This document shows, piece after piece, positions 40,701 through 50,276 of a stretch of DNA of 64,000 bases. The DNA comes from Blautia schinkii DSM 10518. GTDB taxonomy: Bacteria > Bacillota > Clostridia > Lachnospirales > Lachnospiraceae. Made by a program: the position numbers and the translations under genes. Under the pieces are notes generated by a model. The model worked only from the letters and a program-made list of their open reading frames with translations, was not told where the DNA came from and searched no databases. How positions within the stretch are numbered: the first letter of the stretch is position 1; each line of letters opens with the position of its first letter. The DNA lies in contig JNKJ01000032.1 of the NCBI GenBank assembly GCA_000702025.1, forward strand, positions 1-64,000, in the 5' to 3' direction.

Positions 40701-41561
40701 TCAGCCTTTGACAGCTCCTGCTGTCATACCTTTTATTATGTACTTCTGGAGACACACATATACAATTAAAAGCGGAACAACGACCAGTGTTACAACCGCT
40801 GCCATCAGACCATAGTTGGTACCCTCTTTGGAGGATATCTCCAGCAGAAGTCTGGTGATAGCCCATTCCTCTTTATTACGGAGGAAGAACTGCTGGGTAA
40901 ACAAGTCATTGTAGCTCCACAGGAAGCTGAAAATACCTACTGTGGCAAAGGACGGTTTGGTCAGCGGCATGATCACCTTGAAGAAAATCTGGTAAGGATT
41001 GCAGCCTTCCATAAATGCCGCTTCCTCAAGCTCGATGGGAAGACTCTTGATATAACCGGTCAGCACCACGATGGCAAATGCCATATTACCTGCTACCTGC
41101 GGCAGTATTACCGACAAGAGGGCCAACGGAACACTTCCTGAACCTGCGATCCCCCAATTATATTCCATACGGAATACCGGAATAATGGTGGAGAATACCG
41201 GGAACATCATAGCTGCGATAACCAGGTTATACAGAGTGCTGTTCAGTTTGAAACGATAACGTACCAGCGCATAAGAAGCCATTCCTGCCAGAAGGATGAC
41301 CACAAGCGCCACACATCCGGAAATGATGATACTGTTACGGTAAGCAGTGAGCATATTTACCTTCTCAAAAGCTTCCGAATAGTTTGAGGTTGTGAACAGT
41401 TTGCCCAGCGGCACACTGAAAGCATCGGACATGATCTTACGTTTGTCCTTAAATGAATTCATGATCACCCAGGCAATGGGGTAAATAGTCGTCAGCGCCC
41501 ACACAATGAGAACCACATAAATGACCCCAGTGCTGACAGATGCACTTTTCTTCTTACTCAT
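40701..41561 (-). CDS. Sugar ABC transporter permease, MalG type
   Basis: A 286-residue inner subunit with six membrane helices of a carbohydrate-uptake (CUT1) ABC importer. The EAA loop that docks the ATPase is LPIELEEAAFMEGCNPYQIF near residues 180-199. The N-terminus WALTTIYPIAWVIMNSFKDK is typical. It follows the MalF-type gene by 15 bases; together they form the membrane channel fed by the binding protein. No ATPase gene is in this cluster, so a shared MsiK-type ATPase elsewhere must power it. Confidence 0.94.
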   Translation of the reverse strand: MSKKKSASVSTGVIYVVLIVWALTTIYPIAWVIMNSFKDKRKIMSDAFSVPLGKLFTTSNYSEAFEKVNMLTAYRNSIIISGCVALVVILLAGMASYALVRYRFKLNSTLYNLVIAAMMFPVFSTIIPVFRMEYNWGIAGSGSVPLALLSVILPQVAGNMAFAIVVLTGYIKSLPIELEEAAFMEGCNPYQIFFKVIMPLTKPSFATVGIFSFLWSYNDLFTQQFFLRNKEEWAITRLLLEISSKEGTNYGLMAAVVTLVVVPLLIVYVCLQKYIIKGMTAGAVKG

Positions 41562-41576
41562 TTCTATCTCCCCCTT

Positions 41577-42440
41577 TTAATAGTCTCTCTCTTTGAATAT
41601 CTTGTTAACTACCTTGGACAGAACCACACCCAGGATTACAATGATGAGAGCGATTGCCGAGCTGTAGTCGATGTCAGGTGACTGCATGGTCTTATAGTAC
41701 ATATAAGTACCGGTAAGCCATGTCTTTCCAAGCGGCGCTCCGTTGGGGAACATTACCCACGGAAGGTCGAATACCTTCAGTGCTCCGGTCACTGCCAGCA
41801 CGGAACAGGTACAAACTACATTGTGCAGCAGCGGCCAGGATATGTAACGTACTCTCTGCCATCTGGTGGCACCGTCGATAGAAGCGGATTCATATAGTTC
41901 ATCTGAAATATTATTAAGTCCCGTCACCAGGATGATGAAGTAGAAGCCTACATACTGCCAGGTTACCGGCGTCATCATCACCGTAAGCGGAAACGATTCT
42001 TTCCAATTCACGTTATGTCCGACAAGCTGGCTTAACATACCGCCGTCAAACTGGAAGATCAAGTTAAAAAGTACACCTAATGCGGTAGCGGAGATAACAA
42101 TCGGGAAAAAGTAAACAATACGGAAAAACTTAGCGCCTCTTTTGATATTGTCGACAAGCATAGCCAGGATAATGGCAATCCCCACCTGCCCTACAAGAGT
42201 CACAATAATCATGATACCTGTGTTTTTCAGAGCGATCAGTACATTTTCATCTGTCAAAAGCTTCAGATAGTTTTTGTAGATTGGGTCATTTAAACCCTTA
42301 GCCGCTCCTCCCAGATTTTTAATTTTCATAAAACTGTTTAAGATATTCTGGAAAAATGGATAGTAGAGAAACACAATCATGAAAAGAAAGGCCGGGATAA
42401 GAAAGAACAATGCTGGTTTTTTATTCTTGTAAATATTCAT
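41577..42440 (-). CDS. Sugar ABC transporter permease, MalF type
   Basis: A 287-residue CUT1 permease with six membrane helices. The N-terminus ALFFLIPAFLFMIVFLYYPF is typical of the short MalF/UgpA class. The EAA loop is ISDELYESASIDGATRWQRV near residues 177-196. It is encoded between the binding protein and the MalG-type permease. A GC-rich hairpin precedes it, which could lower its expression relative to the binding protein. Confidence 0.94.
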   Translation of the reverse strand: MNIYKNKKPALFFLIPAFLFMIVFLYYPFFQNILNSFMKIKNLGGAAKGLNDPIYKNYLKLLTDENVLIALKNTGIMIIVTLVGQVGIAIILAMLVDNIKRGAKFFRIVYFFPIVISATALGVLFNLIFQFDGGMLSQLVGHNVNWKESFPLTVMMTPVTWQYVGFYFIILVTGLNNISDELYESASIDGATRWQRVRYISWPLLHNVVCTCSVLAVTGALKVFDLPWVMFPNGAPLGKTWLTGTYMYYKTMQSPDIDYSSAIALIIVILGVVLSKVVNKIFKERDY

Positions 42441-42465
42441 AATAACACCCTCTTTGCCTGAAATG

Positions 42466-42489
42466 GGCCGGAGGAGCGTTCCTCCGGCC
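42466..42489. other. GC-rich hairpin between binding protein and permease genes
   Basis: GGCCGGAGGA (42466-42475) and TCCTCCGGCC (42480-42489) form a perfect 10-bp stem with a tetraloop. No T run follows on the minus strand. Such hairpins after binding-protein genes usually stabilise the upstream mRNA segment and help set the high ratio of binding protein to permease. Confidence 0.75.
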
Positions 42490-42523
42490 GCTGGTTTAAT
42501 CGTCCTAAACTATATTCTGTTGC

Positions 42524-43816
42524 TTATTCAGCATTTTCCTCTACTGCATCCAGTACGCCCTGGAGTGCGTCTTCGATGGAAGTCTGGCCTTCAACGATCT
42601 GAGGCATGTTATCGAAGATCGGGGATCTTTCGTCCTGAGTCAGCAGGTCCTGAGCTGCTCCTGTAACACCTGATGCGCTTTTCAGCATAACCAGAGCATC
42701 TTTTTCCAGGCTTGTCAGAGCGCTTTCGTCAATGGTAACACCATTTTTCAGAGCTGTTGTTGCGGTTCCTGCAAACTGAGAAACTGTTTCGTCATTGATA
42801 AAGAAGTTGATGAAATCCATTGCTGCTTCACGTTTGGTCTCGTCTTCCCAGCATTTCTTGGAGATGTACCATCCGGAAGATAAGCCTGCGATCAAATCGG
42901 TAGATTTACGCTCGCCTTTTCCAGGAACAAATGTAACTGTGAAGTTTTCAATATTGTCAGAACCATCTCTGATACCGCCCATTTTCCAGGAACCATCTAC
43001 ATAGAATGCGGATTTGCTTTCCAGGAAGCTCTGGAATACTTCGTCTGCTGTTGCAGAGTTTGTGTTCTCAGAAAAGAAGCCTTTATCATAAAGATCTTTG
43101 ATATCTGCCATACCTGCAGTCCATTTTTTACCAATCTCATCATCAATTGCTGCCGGAAGTTTTGCATGGTCTGCCGGTGTTCCCTGATTGTAGATACAGA
43201 ACTCGAACCAGTAGTGCGGCTCTTTTGCAAGAGAAGCAGCGATCGGTGTGAAGCCTGCGTCTTTAATCTTCTGGCAGTCCTCTAAGAACTGATCCCATGT
43301 GGTGTCTGCTGTAGGAACTTCTACGCCAGCTTTTTCAAGAACTTCTTTGTTGCAGTATAAGCCTTCCCAATAGCCATAGAACGGAACTGCATATTTCACG
43401 CCGTCAACCGGAGATGCCGGAATCATGTCGTCGCTCATATTGGAAGCGTAATCCGGATATTCTGCACGGATTTCATCAATGGACATTACCTTGCCGGATT
43501 CAATGATCGGGTTGGAGTCGTTGCCGTTGAAGTAGAACATTACGTCCGGTTCTGCACCTGTCTCAAAGTCAGAGATGACACGAGCTTTGAAAGTCTCATC
43601 AGCACTTCCTGAGGAATCCTCTACCTTATTGCCTGTCTTGTCTTCCCATGCTTTTACAGTGTCCTGATATAACTGAACGTTGCTCTCAGTTCCTGCAAAA
43701 GTGGTGGTTACGTTTAAGGAAACGCCGCCGTCAGCCATAACGCTTACTGCTCCTACCGGAATCATTGTTGCTGCCATTGCGCCGCATAATAACGCGCTTA
43801 AAACTTTTTTCTTCAT
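42524..43816 (-). CDS. Extracellular sugar-binding protein of the ABC importer
   Basis: A 430-residue family 1 solute-binding protein. The signal peptide covers about residues 1-28 (MKKKVLSALLCGAMAATMIP, then a small-residue stretch); the Cys at residue 11 is inside the hydrophobic core and not clearly a lipobox, so anchoring is uncertain. Family marks include VKAWEDKTGNKVEDSSG near residue 50, YYNGNDSN-like MFYFNGNDSNPI near 90, and FYVDGSWKMGGI near 265. The ligand is probably a mono- or oligosaccharide. The gene sits first in the ABC operon, just after the YesM-like kinase gene, with a promoter between. Confidence 0.92.
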   Translation of the reverse strand: MKKKVLSALLCGAMAATMIPVGAVSVMADGGVSLNVTTTFAGTESNVQLYQDTVKAWEDKTGNKVEDSSGSADETFKARVISDFETGAEPDVMFYFNGNDSNPIIESGKVMSIDEIRAEYPDYASNMSDDMIPASPVDGVKYAVPFYGYWEGLYCNKEVLEKAGVEVPTADTTWDQFLEDCQKIKDAGFTPIAASLAKEPHYWFEFCIYNQGTPADHAKLPAAIDDEIGKKWTAGMADIKDLYDKGFFSENTNSATADEVFQSFLESKSAFYVDGSWKMGGIRDGSDNIENFTVTFVPGKGERKSTDLIAGLSSGWYISKKCWEDETKREAAMDFINFFINDETVSQFAGTATTALKNGVTIDESALTSLEKDALVMLKSASGVTGAAQDLLTQDERSPIFDNMPQIVEGQTSIEDALQGVLDAVEENAE

Positions 43817-43887
43817 TTCTTTCCCTCCTGAATGAATTTGATTTTTCTTGTTCGTTCCTTACACCCCGGAACTCATCTTGTAGCTAT

Positions 43888-43916
43888 ATAATACCCCTTC
43901 CCCCTGAAAATTTGAA
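43888..43916 (-). promoter_or_regulatory. Candidate promoter of the ABC operon
   Basis: TTCAAA (43916-43911) and TATTAT (43893-43888) are spaced by 17 bases on the minus strand, about 70 bases before the binding-protein ATG. The weak -35 box fits an activator-dependent promoter, as expected for YesN control. Confidence 0.45.
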
Positions 43917-43971
43917 TAACTAAACATGCCATTTGTTGTATTTTATTGGTCCATTTGCACTACAAAAAAAG

Positions 43972-45720
43972 TCAACTGTGAGCAAGAATCGTCAATGTGG
44001 AGACAGTTTTTAATTCTCCGCACCTGCGTATGGTCAAACCGCATGATTCCCCGTAGAGTATACGCAGTCTCTGGTTCACATTAGCAATGCCCATATTACC
44101 GGAGGATTCCTTACTTGTATCGTAATCCGGCGCCAGCAGCCTGGCCACTCTCTTTTCATCCTCTTCGGTAAAATCCCCGTCATTAAATACATCAAGACAA
44201 AGATTATCACCTTCCCGCCTGCCGCAGATGCGCACACACCCGCCGCCAAGGGGAACTACGCCGTGCTCAATGGCATTTTCAATGATGGGCTGCATGATAA
44301 GCCTCGGTACTTTCAGGTTCATAATCTCCGGAGGCAGCTCCTTCTCAATCGTAAGCCGCTTGCCCAGACGCTCGGAAGTAATATAAAGATATGCATTCAC
44401 ATATATCATCTCCTCAGACAAAGGCACCTCCGGCAGTTTCTTCCTGTCAATGGCCGCATCCATGAGCGTGGAAAGAGAGCTGATCATCTTAGAAACCTTC
44501 TCATTGCCGGAAAGCCGCGCCTCCCAGTTTATGATTTCCAGTGTGTTATTCATAAAATGTGGATTGATGTGGGACTGAAGCGCCATGATCTTCGCATCCC
44601 GAAGCGCCAGCTCCTCCTCGTAAATGTGGTCAAACTGGTATTTTAGTCTCTCTGACATATGGTTCATGGCTTCTCTCAGATACTCGAATTCCAGACTCCC
44701 GGTGTCACCCTCCATCTGATAGCCAAGATTTCCGCTCTCAATCTGACCCGCACTGTCCATCATCCGTTCCACAGGGCGGGACAGATATTTCCTTGAAAGC
44801 CAGAAGAACAGGAGCAGCATGGGAATAAGAAAGAGTACCATGACCAGAACAAGATACATATACCCGTATAACGGAGTAAATAAATCCGTCTTTTTGGCGT
44901 TCAGCACCAGTTCAAGATTGAAATCATTGTTTTTCACCCTTTGAAAGGTATAAACCCGGTCCTTATGGAACTGATAATTTCCTTTTCTCTCAAATGCTAA
45001 TTCCGGCATATTTTCCCATTCGCCCTCACCACCGGAACGAATGACCGGAGTTCCGTTCAGAGCAACCGATACATTATAGTCGTTCTCAAAATTAATCAAC
45101 GATTCAAAACAATACTCCACATTAACGCGGTTAACCAATATTCCCCAGGGACGGAAATTCTTGTCCATCATGTTTCGAACCAAATATAATCTGTCCTCAC
45201 AGAGTACAAAGCCCACAGATGTGTCCAGCTCCTCCGAGACTGACAGAACCTCCTCGATGTCGTTATTAAAGAAGGTCTGTATCTGGCTGTAGCTCCCCCC
45301 GGTGCTGAAATTATAGCTGCTGTAGTTCCTTTCCTTGGGATTTGACCTGAGCATGAGAACTGCGATGGAGTTATTCTTTTTCTGACTGTATTGGGCATCC
45401 AGATAATTCTGCGCCGCACTATAAAAAACCCTCTCCGCAAGCTCTCCCTCCTGCGCATACTTATATGTCCGATAGTTATCGTAAAGAATCTTGTCATATG
45501 TTGCCTGCCTGGAATCAGCGATCAGCATCCGAAGCCGTTCCACACACATATTATTATTCATTTCCACCTGGGAAACAAGCCGCTCCATCTGGTTCTGCTC
45601 CTGACTGGTGAACATGTACACCCCGATGGTCCCGATGATCACAAGAAACGGCAGCACCCAATATAAAAGCATGATGCTGATAAGCTTCCACTTTAAAGAT
45701 TTTCTGTTTTTCTTTTTCAT
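43972..45720 (-). CDS. YesM-type sensor histidine kinase
   Basis: A kinase of about 582 residues. One membrane helix lies near residues 8-32, then an extracellular sensor domain to about 275, a second helix near 280-305, a HAMP segment (RPVERMMDSAGQIESGNLGY), the His_kinase domain with QSHINPHFMNNTLEIINWEA near 382, and the ATPase domain with MQPIIENAIEHGV near 486. It should sense a carbohydrate or its binding protein and phosphorylate the YesN-type regulator at 39855. Start is ambiguous: ATG 45720 (MKKKNRKSLKWK) fits the family, while ATG 45738 has the better AAGGG spacing. Confidence 0.9.
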   Translation of the reverse strand: MKKKNRKSLKWKLISIMLLYWVLPFLVIIGTIGVYMFTSQEQNQMERLVSQVEMNNNMCVERLRMLIADSRQATYDKILYDNYRTYKYAQEGELAERVFYSAAQNYLDAQYSQKKNNSIAVLMLRSNPKERNYSSYNFSTGGSYSQIQTFFNNDIEEVLSVSEELDTSVGFVLCEDRLYLVRNMMDKNFRPWGILVNRVNVEYCFESLINFENDYNVSVALNGTPVIRSGGEGEWENMPELAFERKGNYQFHKDRVYTFQRVKNNDFNLELVLNAKKTDLFTPLYGYMYLVLVMVLFLIPMLLLFFWLSRKYLSRPVERMMDSAGQIESGNLGYQMEGDTGSLEFEYLREAMNHMSERLKYQFDHIYEEELALRDAKIMALQSHINPHFMNNTLEIINWEARLSGNEKVSKMISSLSTLMDAAIDRKKLPEVPLSEEMIYVNAYLYITSERLGKRLTIEKELPPEIMNLKVPRLIMQPIIENAIEHGVVPLGGGCVRICGRREGDNLCLDVFNDGDFTEEDEKRVARLLAPDYDTSKESSGNMGIANVNQRLRILYGESCGLTIRRCGELKTVSTLTILAHS

Positions 45721-45840
45721 AACCCTGCCCTCACCCATTGTTCCCTTCTCTCTTTCCATGAAAATTTCGAGAAATCCATCTATATCTTAACATGTCCTGT
45801 GCAGAAATTCATTACCTTTCCAGCAGAAATACAATCCTGG

Positions 45841-45900
45841 AAAAAAAAGCTGCCGGAAAGCTGCCGGCGGCAATTTATCCGCACAGCACCTTCCGGCAGT
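45841..45900 (-). terminator. Terminator after the acetyltransferase gene
   Basis: On the minus strand CTGCCGGAA pairs with TTCCGGCAG (outer stem), with an inner GCCGCCGGC fold, followed by eight T. It closes the phosphorylase-mutase-acetyltransferase unit about 28 bases after the stop at 45928. Confidence 0.85.
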
Positions 45901-45927
45901 ATAATATTCATGTAACTATTCCGTACC

Positions 45928-46410
45928 CTACTCTGCCTCCACCATATTGGCATAAATCCCCGGATGAGAATCCGGGATGACCATTGCATGGAAATTACGT
46001 TCGTACATGGGCATCGCCTTTTCCGCTGCCCAGCCGATGATCGCGTACCCATATCCCTCGTCCCGCATGGCAAGCATACACTTGCGCATTAATGCCTGGC
46101 CGATACCCTGGGAGCGTTCCTTCTCGTCCACACCCAGCGGTCCCACGAAATCCCTGTAAGTGGCATCATAGGAGCAAAAGCCAATCACCTTCTTCTCCTT
46201 CACTGCCACATAACATTTGGAAGGCTGGCTCATCAGCGCCACGCGGCATTCATCCACCCAGCCCTGATGAAAATGTTCAGCCACAAAGTCAAGCACCTTG
46301 GTCGTATCCATGCCCAGTGCACGTTTCACACGGATGCCTGCATTTTCAAGTCTCTCGTACACCTCCGGCATCTCGTCGATTTCATATAGCTTCACTAACA
46401 TATCTGACAT
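45928..46410 (-). CDS. GNAT-family N-acetyltransferase
   Basis: A 160-residue GNAT protein. The acetyl-CoA-binding motif A is GVDEKERSQGIGQALMRKC near residues 93-112. The substrate is unknown. It lies 28 bases after the phosphohexomutase gene and before a strong terminator, so it belongs to the phosphorylase operon. An acetylated amino sugar as a pathway intermediate would fit but is not shown. Confidence 0.85.
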   Translation of the reverse strand: MSDMLVKLYEIDEMPEVYERLENAGIRVKRALGMDTTKVLDFVAEHFHQGWVDECRVALMSQPSKCYVAVKEKKVIGFCSYDATYRDFVGPLGVDEKERSQGIGQALMRKCMLAMRDEGYGYAIIGWAAEKAMPMYERNFHAMVIPDSHPGIYANMVEAE

Positions 46411-46438
46411 TTTGTTCTGCCTCGCTTTCCGGTCACAA

Positions 46439-47869
46439 TTATTTCAATTCCAGATATTTTTCAAATATTTCGCACAGTTTAATTGCCTCCGGCTGGCTCT
46501 TCATCTCGCAGAAGATACGCAGCAGCGGTTCTGTCCCCGAGAAACGGGCAATGATCCATCCGCCATTCTGGAAATAAACCTTACAGCCGTCCAGATAAGA
46601 TACCTTGTCAATGGCATAAGGCATTTCCGGAAGGAGCTTATCTTCCATGAGAGTTTTAAAAATCTCCACCTTTCTCTCCGGACTGAATTTATAGTCACGC
46701 TCCTCCATGTAGATGGAGCCGTATTCTTCTTCAATATCCCGGGCAATCTCAGAAAGGCGCTTGCCTGTCACCGCGATCATCTCCACCAGAAGGGCAGCCG
46801 CATAAATGCCGTCCTTGCCGTTGATATGACCCTTCACTGTCAGGCCGCCGGAAGACTCACCGCCGATGATGGCGTTCGTCTCCTGCATCTTGGAGGAAAT
46901 ATATTTAAAGCCTACCGGAACCTCATAGCACACCTGTCCAAAGCTCTCAGCCACACGGTCCAGCATGTGGGTGGTTGCAACGTTACGCACAGCCGGGCCT
47001 GACCAGCCTTTGTATTTCACAAGATAATAGTACAGGAGCACCAGGATGTCATTGGGATGGAGGAAACGTCCCGTATCATCGATCACACCGATTCGGTCCG
47101 CGTCACCGTCTGTGGCGATACCGATATCACAATAGCGGTCCAGCACATAGTTCTGCAGGGAGCGCAGGGTAGCCGCGTTAGGAGCGGGGAGCTTGCCGCC
47201 GAACAGCGTATCATGGCGCTCATGGATTGTCTCTACCTCACATCTCGCGATGGAAAGAATGGTCTTAAGAGAGGTCTGGCTCACCCCGTACATAGGATCA
47301 AGCGCAACCCGAAGCCCTTTTTCACGGATGGCATCCATGTTTGTCTGGGAAATAATATTGTCAATATATTCGTTCAGTGGATTAAATTCTACTACCAGTC
47401 CTGCCATGCGCGCCTTGTCATAAGGCATGGTCACAATCGGAGTTCCCTTTTCAATGTTCTCCTCCACCAGTGCAAAGTAGCGCTCAATCTCCTTTGTCTG
47501 TTCTTCGTTGGCATCTCTGCCGCCTTTGGTAAATACTTTAATACCGTTATAGATAGCGGGGTTATGGCTGGCGGTAACCATCATGCCGTAAGGCAGGTCA
47601 TGAGCCATCACATAATACATGATAAGCGGTGTGGGAGAAGAACGGTCCACGAACCAGCAGCGGATACCCTCGGCTGCAAAAACCTCGCACGCCCACATCA
47701 CTGCTTCTTTCGCCAGGAAGCGGCGGTCATAGCCAATGCAGATGCCTTTCTCGGTCTCGCCCTCATCCTCCATTTTCAACGCCAGAGCCTTTGCCAGCTT
47801 CTGGATATTTACCTTTGTAAAATCATCTCCGATAATGGCTCTCCAGCCACCGGTACCAAATTTAATCAT
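46439..47869 (-). CDS. Phosphohexomutase (phosphoglucomutase/phosphomannomutase family)
   Basis: A 476-residue alpha-D-phosphohexomutase moving phosphate between C1 and C6 of a sugar. Catalytic Ser in MVTASHNPAIYNGIK near residue 98; metal loop ATDGDADRIG near 239; sugar-recognition loop GGESSGG near 335; phosphate-binding loop ARFSGTEPLLR near 440. Starting 13 bases after the GH94 gene, it should convert the sugar 1-phosphate released by that enzyme into the 6-phosphate for glycolysis. Whether the sugar is glucose or N-acetylglucosamine depends on the phosphorylase. ATG 47869 follows GAGGAGG. Confidence 0.92.
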   Translation of the reverse strand: MIKFGTGGWRAIIGDDFTKVNIQKLAKALALKMEDEGETEKGICIGYDRRFLAKEAVMWACEVFAAEGIRCWFVDRSSPTPLIMYYVMAHDLPYGMMVTASHNPAIYNGIKVFTKGGRDANEEQTKEIERYFALVEENIEKGTPIVTMPYDKARMAGLVVEFNPLNEYIDNIISQTNMDAIREKGLRVALDPMYGVSQTSLKTILSIARCEVETIHERHDTLFGGKLPAPNAATLRSLQNYVLDRYCDIGIATDGDADRIGVIDDTGRFLHPNDILVLLYYYLVKYKGWSGPAVRNVATTHMLDRVAESFGQVCYEVPVGFKYISSKMQETNAIIGGESSGGLTVKGHINGKDGIYAAALLVEMIAVTGKRLSEIARDIEEEYGSIYMEERDYKFSPERKVEIFKTLMEDKLLPEMPYAIDKVSYLDGCKVYFQNGGWIIARFSGTEPLLRIFCEMKSQPEAIKLCEIFEKYLELK

Positions 47870-47881
47870 CGTATTTCCTCC

Positions 47882-50272
47882 TCATCCCATCACAACTTTG
47901 ATCATATGGGTACTGCCCTCTTCCTGTACAGGAATCGAGGACACTGCTTTGTCATCTAAATACAATTCCTTTACACCTTTTGAAACATGCTCCGGATTCT
48001 CCACCCGGATCTCATACTCTGCGCCGCGCCATTTCCTGGTGAGGGTAAATCCGTCCCAGTCCTTCGGGATACACGGGTCGATCTCCAGAGAGTCAAGCTG
48101 CGGCCTCACGCCCAGCATATAATGTGTGGCGGAAAAATATGCCCATCCGCCTGTACCTGTCATAAACGGGTGTCTGGCCCTGCCGTAAGCACTGTGGTCC
48201 TTGCCCATGATGAACTGACAGTAGGAATACGGCTCTGCCTCACGGATTTCAATCATATCATTCTGATAATACGGACAAAGCGCATTATAAAACTCCATTG
48301 CTCTGTCGCCGCGGCCAAGCTTACACTCCGCTGCCCATGCCCAGGGATTCGGATGGCTGAAAATAGAAGCATTCTCCTTCAGTCCCGGGTAAACTCTGGT
48401 AACAAAACCGATATCGTCATCCGGTTTGGTATAGGCCGGTCCGTTGAGCATGATTCCGTACGGTGTGAAAAGCTGCTCATAAATACTGTCCATAGCCTTG
48501 ATGCCCTTATCATAAGGAGCGGCACCGGAAAGCACTGCCCAGGCATTGGATTCCAGATGGATTTTTCCCTCCTCATCCTTGGAGGTGCCGACCTTTCTGC
48601 CGTTCTTGGTGATACCGCGGATGTACCAGTCCTCGTCCCAAAGCTCTTTGTCGCATACTTCCTTGACATGAGCAGCCATCTCGCTGTATTTCTTCACATC
48701 CGCTTCCTCGCCTCTGTATTTCGCAAGCTCAAGGAAGTTCTCAAGTGCCCAGTAGTGGAGGAAAGAAACCATGGCGCTCTCTCCGCCGCCCAGGTTCAGG
48801 CAGTCGTTCCAATCAGCCCGGAGTCCCTTGCAGACACCGTCCGCTCCCACCTGCTCGGCTGAGAAATCAAGGATGCGTTTCATGTGCTCGTAAACCGTTC
48901 CCTCGCCACCGTCCGCATAGGTGTAAACCTCATCGAGGAATGAAAGCTCACCTGTCTCTTTCACATACTCGGTGATGGTCGCGATCAGCCAAAGCGCGTC
49001 GTCAGAGCAGGTATCCTCAAGTCCGTGGATCATGTCCCCAAGCTTCGGTGTCGGCACAACGGTAGGAGATTTAAAGGGCTTCACTTCCTCATCCGGATTA
49101 AACCATTCCGGCTGGAAGAGATGGAGGCCGTACCCCTGTTTCACCAGACCACGCAGAAGCTCCACGATTCTCTGGCGGCATTTGTCAGGATTGGAATGCG
49201 GTACGGTCATAGCGTCCTGGGAAGTATCCCGGTAGCCAAGTCCTGTACGTCCTCCCACCTCGATAAAGGAGGCAAATCTGGAAAACATGACGTTAATCTC
49301 TGCCTGGTACAAGGTCCAGATATTGATCAAGGTGTTCATTCCTTCGTTCGGTGTATCGATATGCAGCTTAGCCTGTTTCTCTGCCCAGAAGTCTGCAAGC
49401 TGTCCATAAACCTTGTCTACCTGCGCCGGATCTCCGTATTTGGCGCGCATCTTTGCTCCGTTCTCTCTTTTTCCCTCGCCGAGAAGGAAGATTAACCGCA
49501 CTTCCTCACCCGGAGCAATCTCAAGAGCCTTGTGCAAAGCGCCGCAGTGGTTATTCCCAAGCTCACTGCTGCCGCTTAAAGTGCCGCGCTCCACGCCCAC
49601 CGGATTGTCCTCTGTGTGGTATAATCCTATGAAATCATCCCGCAGGGTATCATAGCTGTCCGGCTGGAAATTCGCTGTGAAATACTGAAATCCAAACTCC
49701 TCATAGAACAAGTCGTGCTCAATGATGCCATCCTCATAGGAGGAACCTGTAGCGTACATGCTCATCTGGAAATTCTTATTGTCCATCTCAATGTGATGGA
49801 AGGAAAACTCCAGGTAGGAGAACACGCTCAGCTTACGGGGGCGGTCATCCTCATTCTTGATACGCACATCCCAGATTTCCACCGGGTCGTCCATGGCAAT
49901 GGACATCTTCTGTGACGCGTGGATCTTACTGTAGTCACACTCATACACGGTGTAGGACATACCATGACGGCAGGTGTACTTCGCCTGGTCAAGCGGCTTG
50001 CCCACAGGCTGCCAGGAAACGCTCCAATAATCTCTGCTCTCATCGTCGCGCAGATAAACATAATGTCCGGGGCGGTCCATGGGAACAGCGTTTGCCCGGA
50101 ATCTGGTGATACGGTGGTATTCCGGTGATTTATAGAATATGTAGCCTCCTGCCGTGTGGTTGAGCACCGCGCACATATCCTTGACTCCCAGGTAATTTGT
50201 CCAGGATGTGGGCAGGTCTACACGGTCAATTACGTACTCTTTGTTTTCATTATCAAAATGCCCGTACTGCAT
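47882..50272 (-). CDS. GH94 glycoside phosphorylase (cellobiose/chitobiose phosphorylase-like)
   Basis: A 796-residue GH94 enzyme that splits a beta-linked disaccharide with phosphate to a sugar 1-phosphate and a free sugar. The N-terminal beta-sandwich (1-270) is followed by an (alpha/alpha)6 barrel with GRTGLGYRDTSQDAMTVPHS near 342 and the catalytic acid Asp in LRADWNDCLNLGGGES near 488. From memory the barrel sequence is closer to N,N'-diacetylchitobiose phosphorylases than to cellobiose phosphorylases; the phosphate-site His are present (TGTGGWAYFSATHYMLG). ATG 50272 is preceded by AGGAGG, which lies inside a 14-bp hairpin. It is co-transcribed with a phosphohexomutase. Confidence 0.92.
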   Translation of the reverse strand: MQYGHFDNENKEYVIDRVDLPTSWTNYLGVKDMCAVLNHTAGGYIFYKSPEYHRITRFRANAVPMDRPGHYVYLRDDESRDYWSVSWQPVGKPLDQAKYTCRHGMSYTVYECDYSKIHASQKMSIAMDDPVEIWDVRIKNEDDRPRKLSVFSYLEFSFHHIEMDNKNFQMSMYATGSSYEDGIIEHDLFYEEFGFQYFTANFQPDSYDTLRDDFIGLYHTEDNPVGVERGTLSGSSELGNNHCGALHKALEIAPGEEVRLIFLLGEGKRENGAKMRAKYGDPAQVDKVYGQLADFWAEKQAKLHIDTPNEGMNTLINIWTLYQAEINVMFSRFASFIEVGGRTGLGYRDTSQDAMTVPHSNPDKCRQRIVELLRGLVKQGYGLHLFQPEWFNPDEEVKPFKSPTVVPTPKLGDMIHGLEDTCSDDALWLIATITEYVKETGELSFLDEVYTYADGGEGTVYEHMKRILDFSAEQVGADGVCKGLRADWNDCLNLGGGESAMVSFLHYWALENFLELAKYRGEEADVKKYSEMAAHVKEVCDKELWDEDWYIRGITKNGRKVGTSKDEEGKIHLESNAWAVLSGAAPYDKGIKAMDSIYEQLFTPYGIMLNGPAYTKPDDDIGFVTRVYPGLKENASIFSHPNPWAWAAECKLGRGDRAMEFYNALCPYYQNDMIEIREAEPYSYCQFIMGKDHSAYGRARHPFMTGTGGWAYFSATHYMLGVRPQLDSLEIDPCIPKDWDGFTLTRKWRGAEYEIRVENPEHVSKGVKELYLDDKAVSSIPVQEEGSTHMIKVVMG

Positions 50273-50276
50273 AGAA

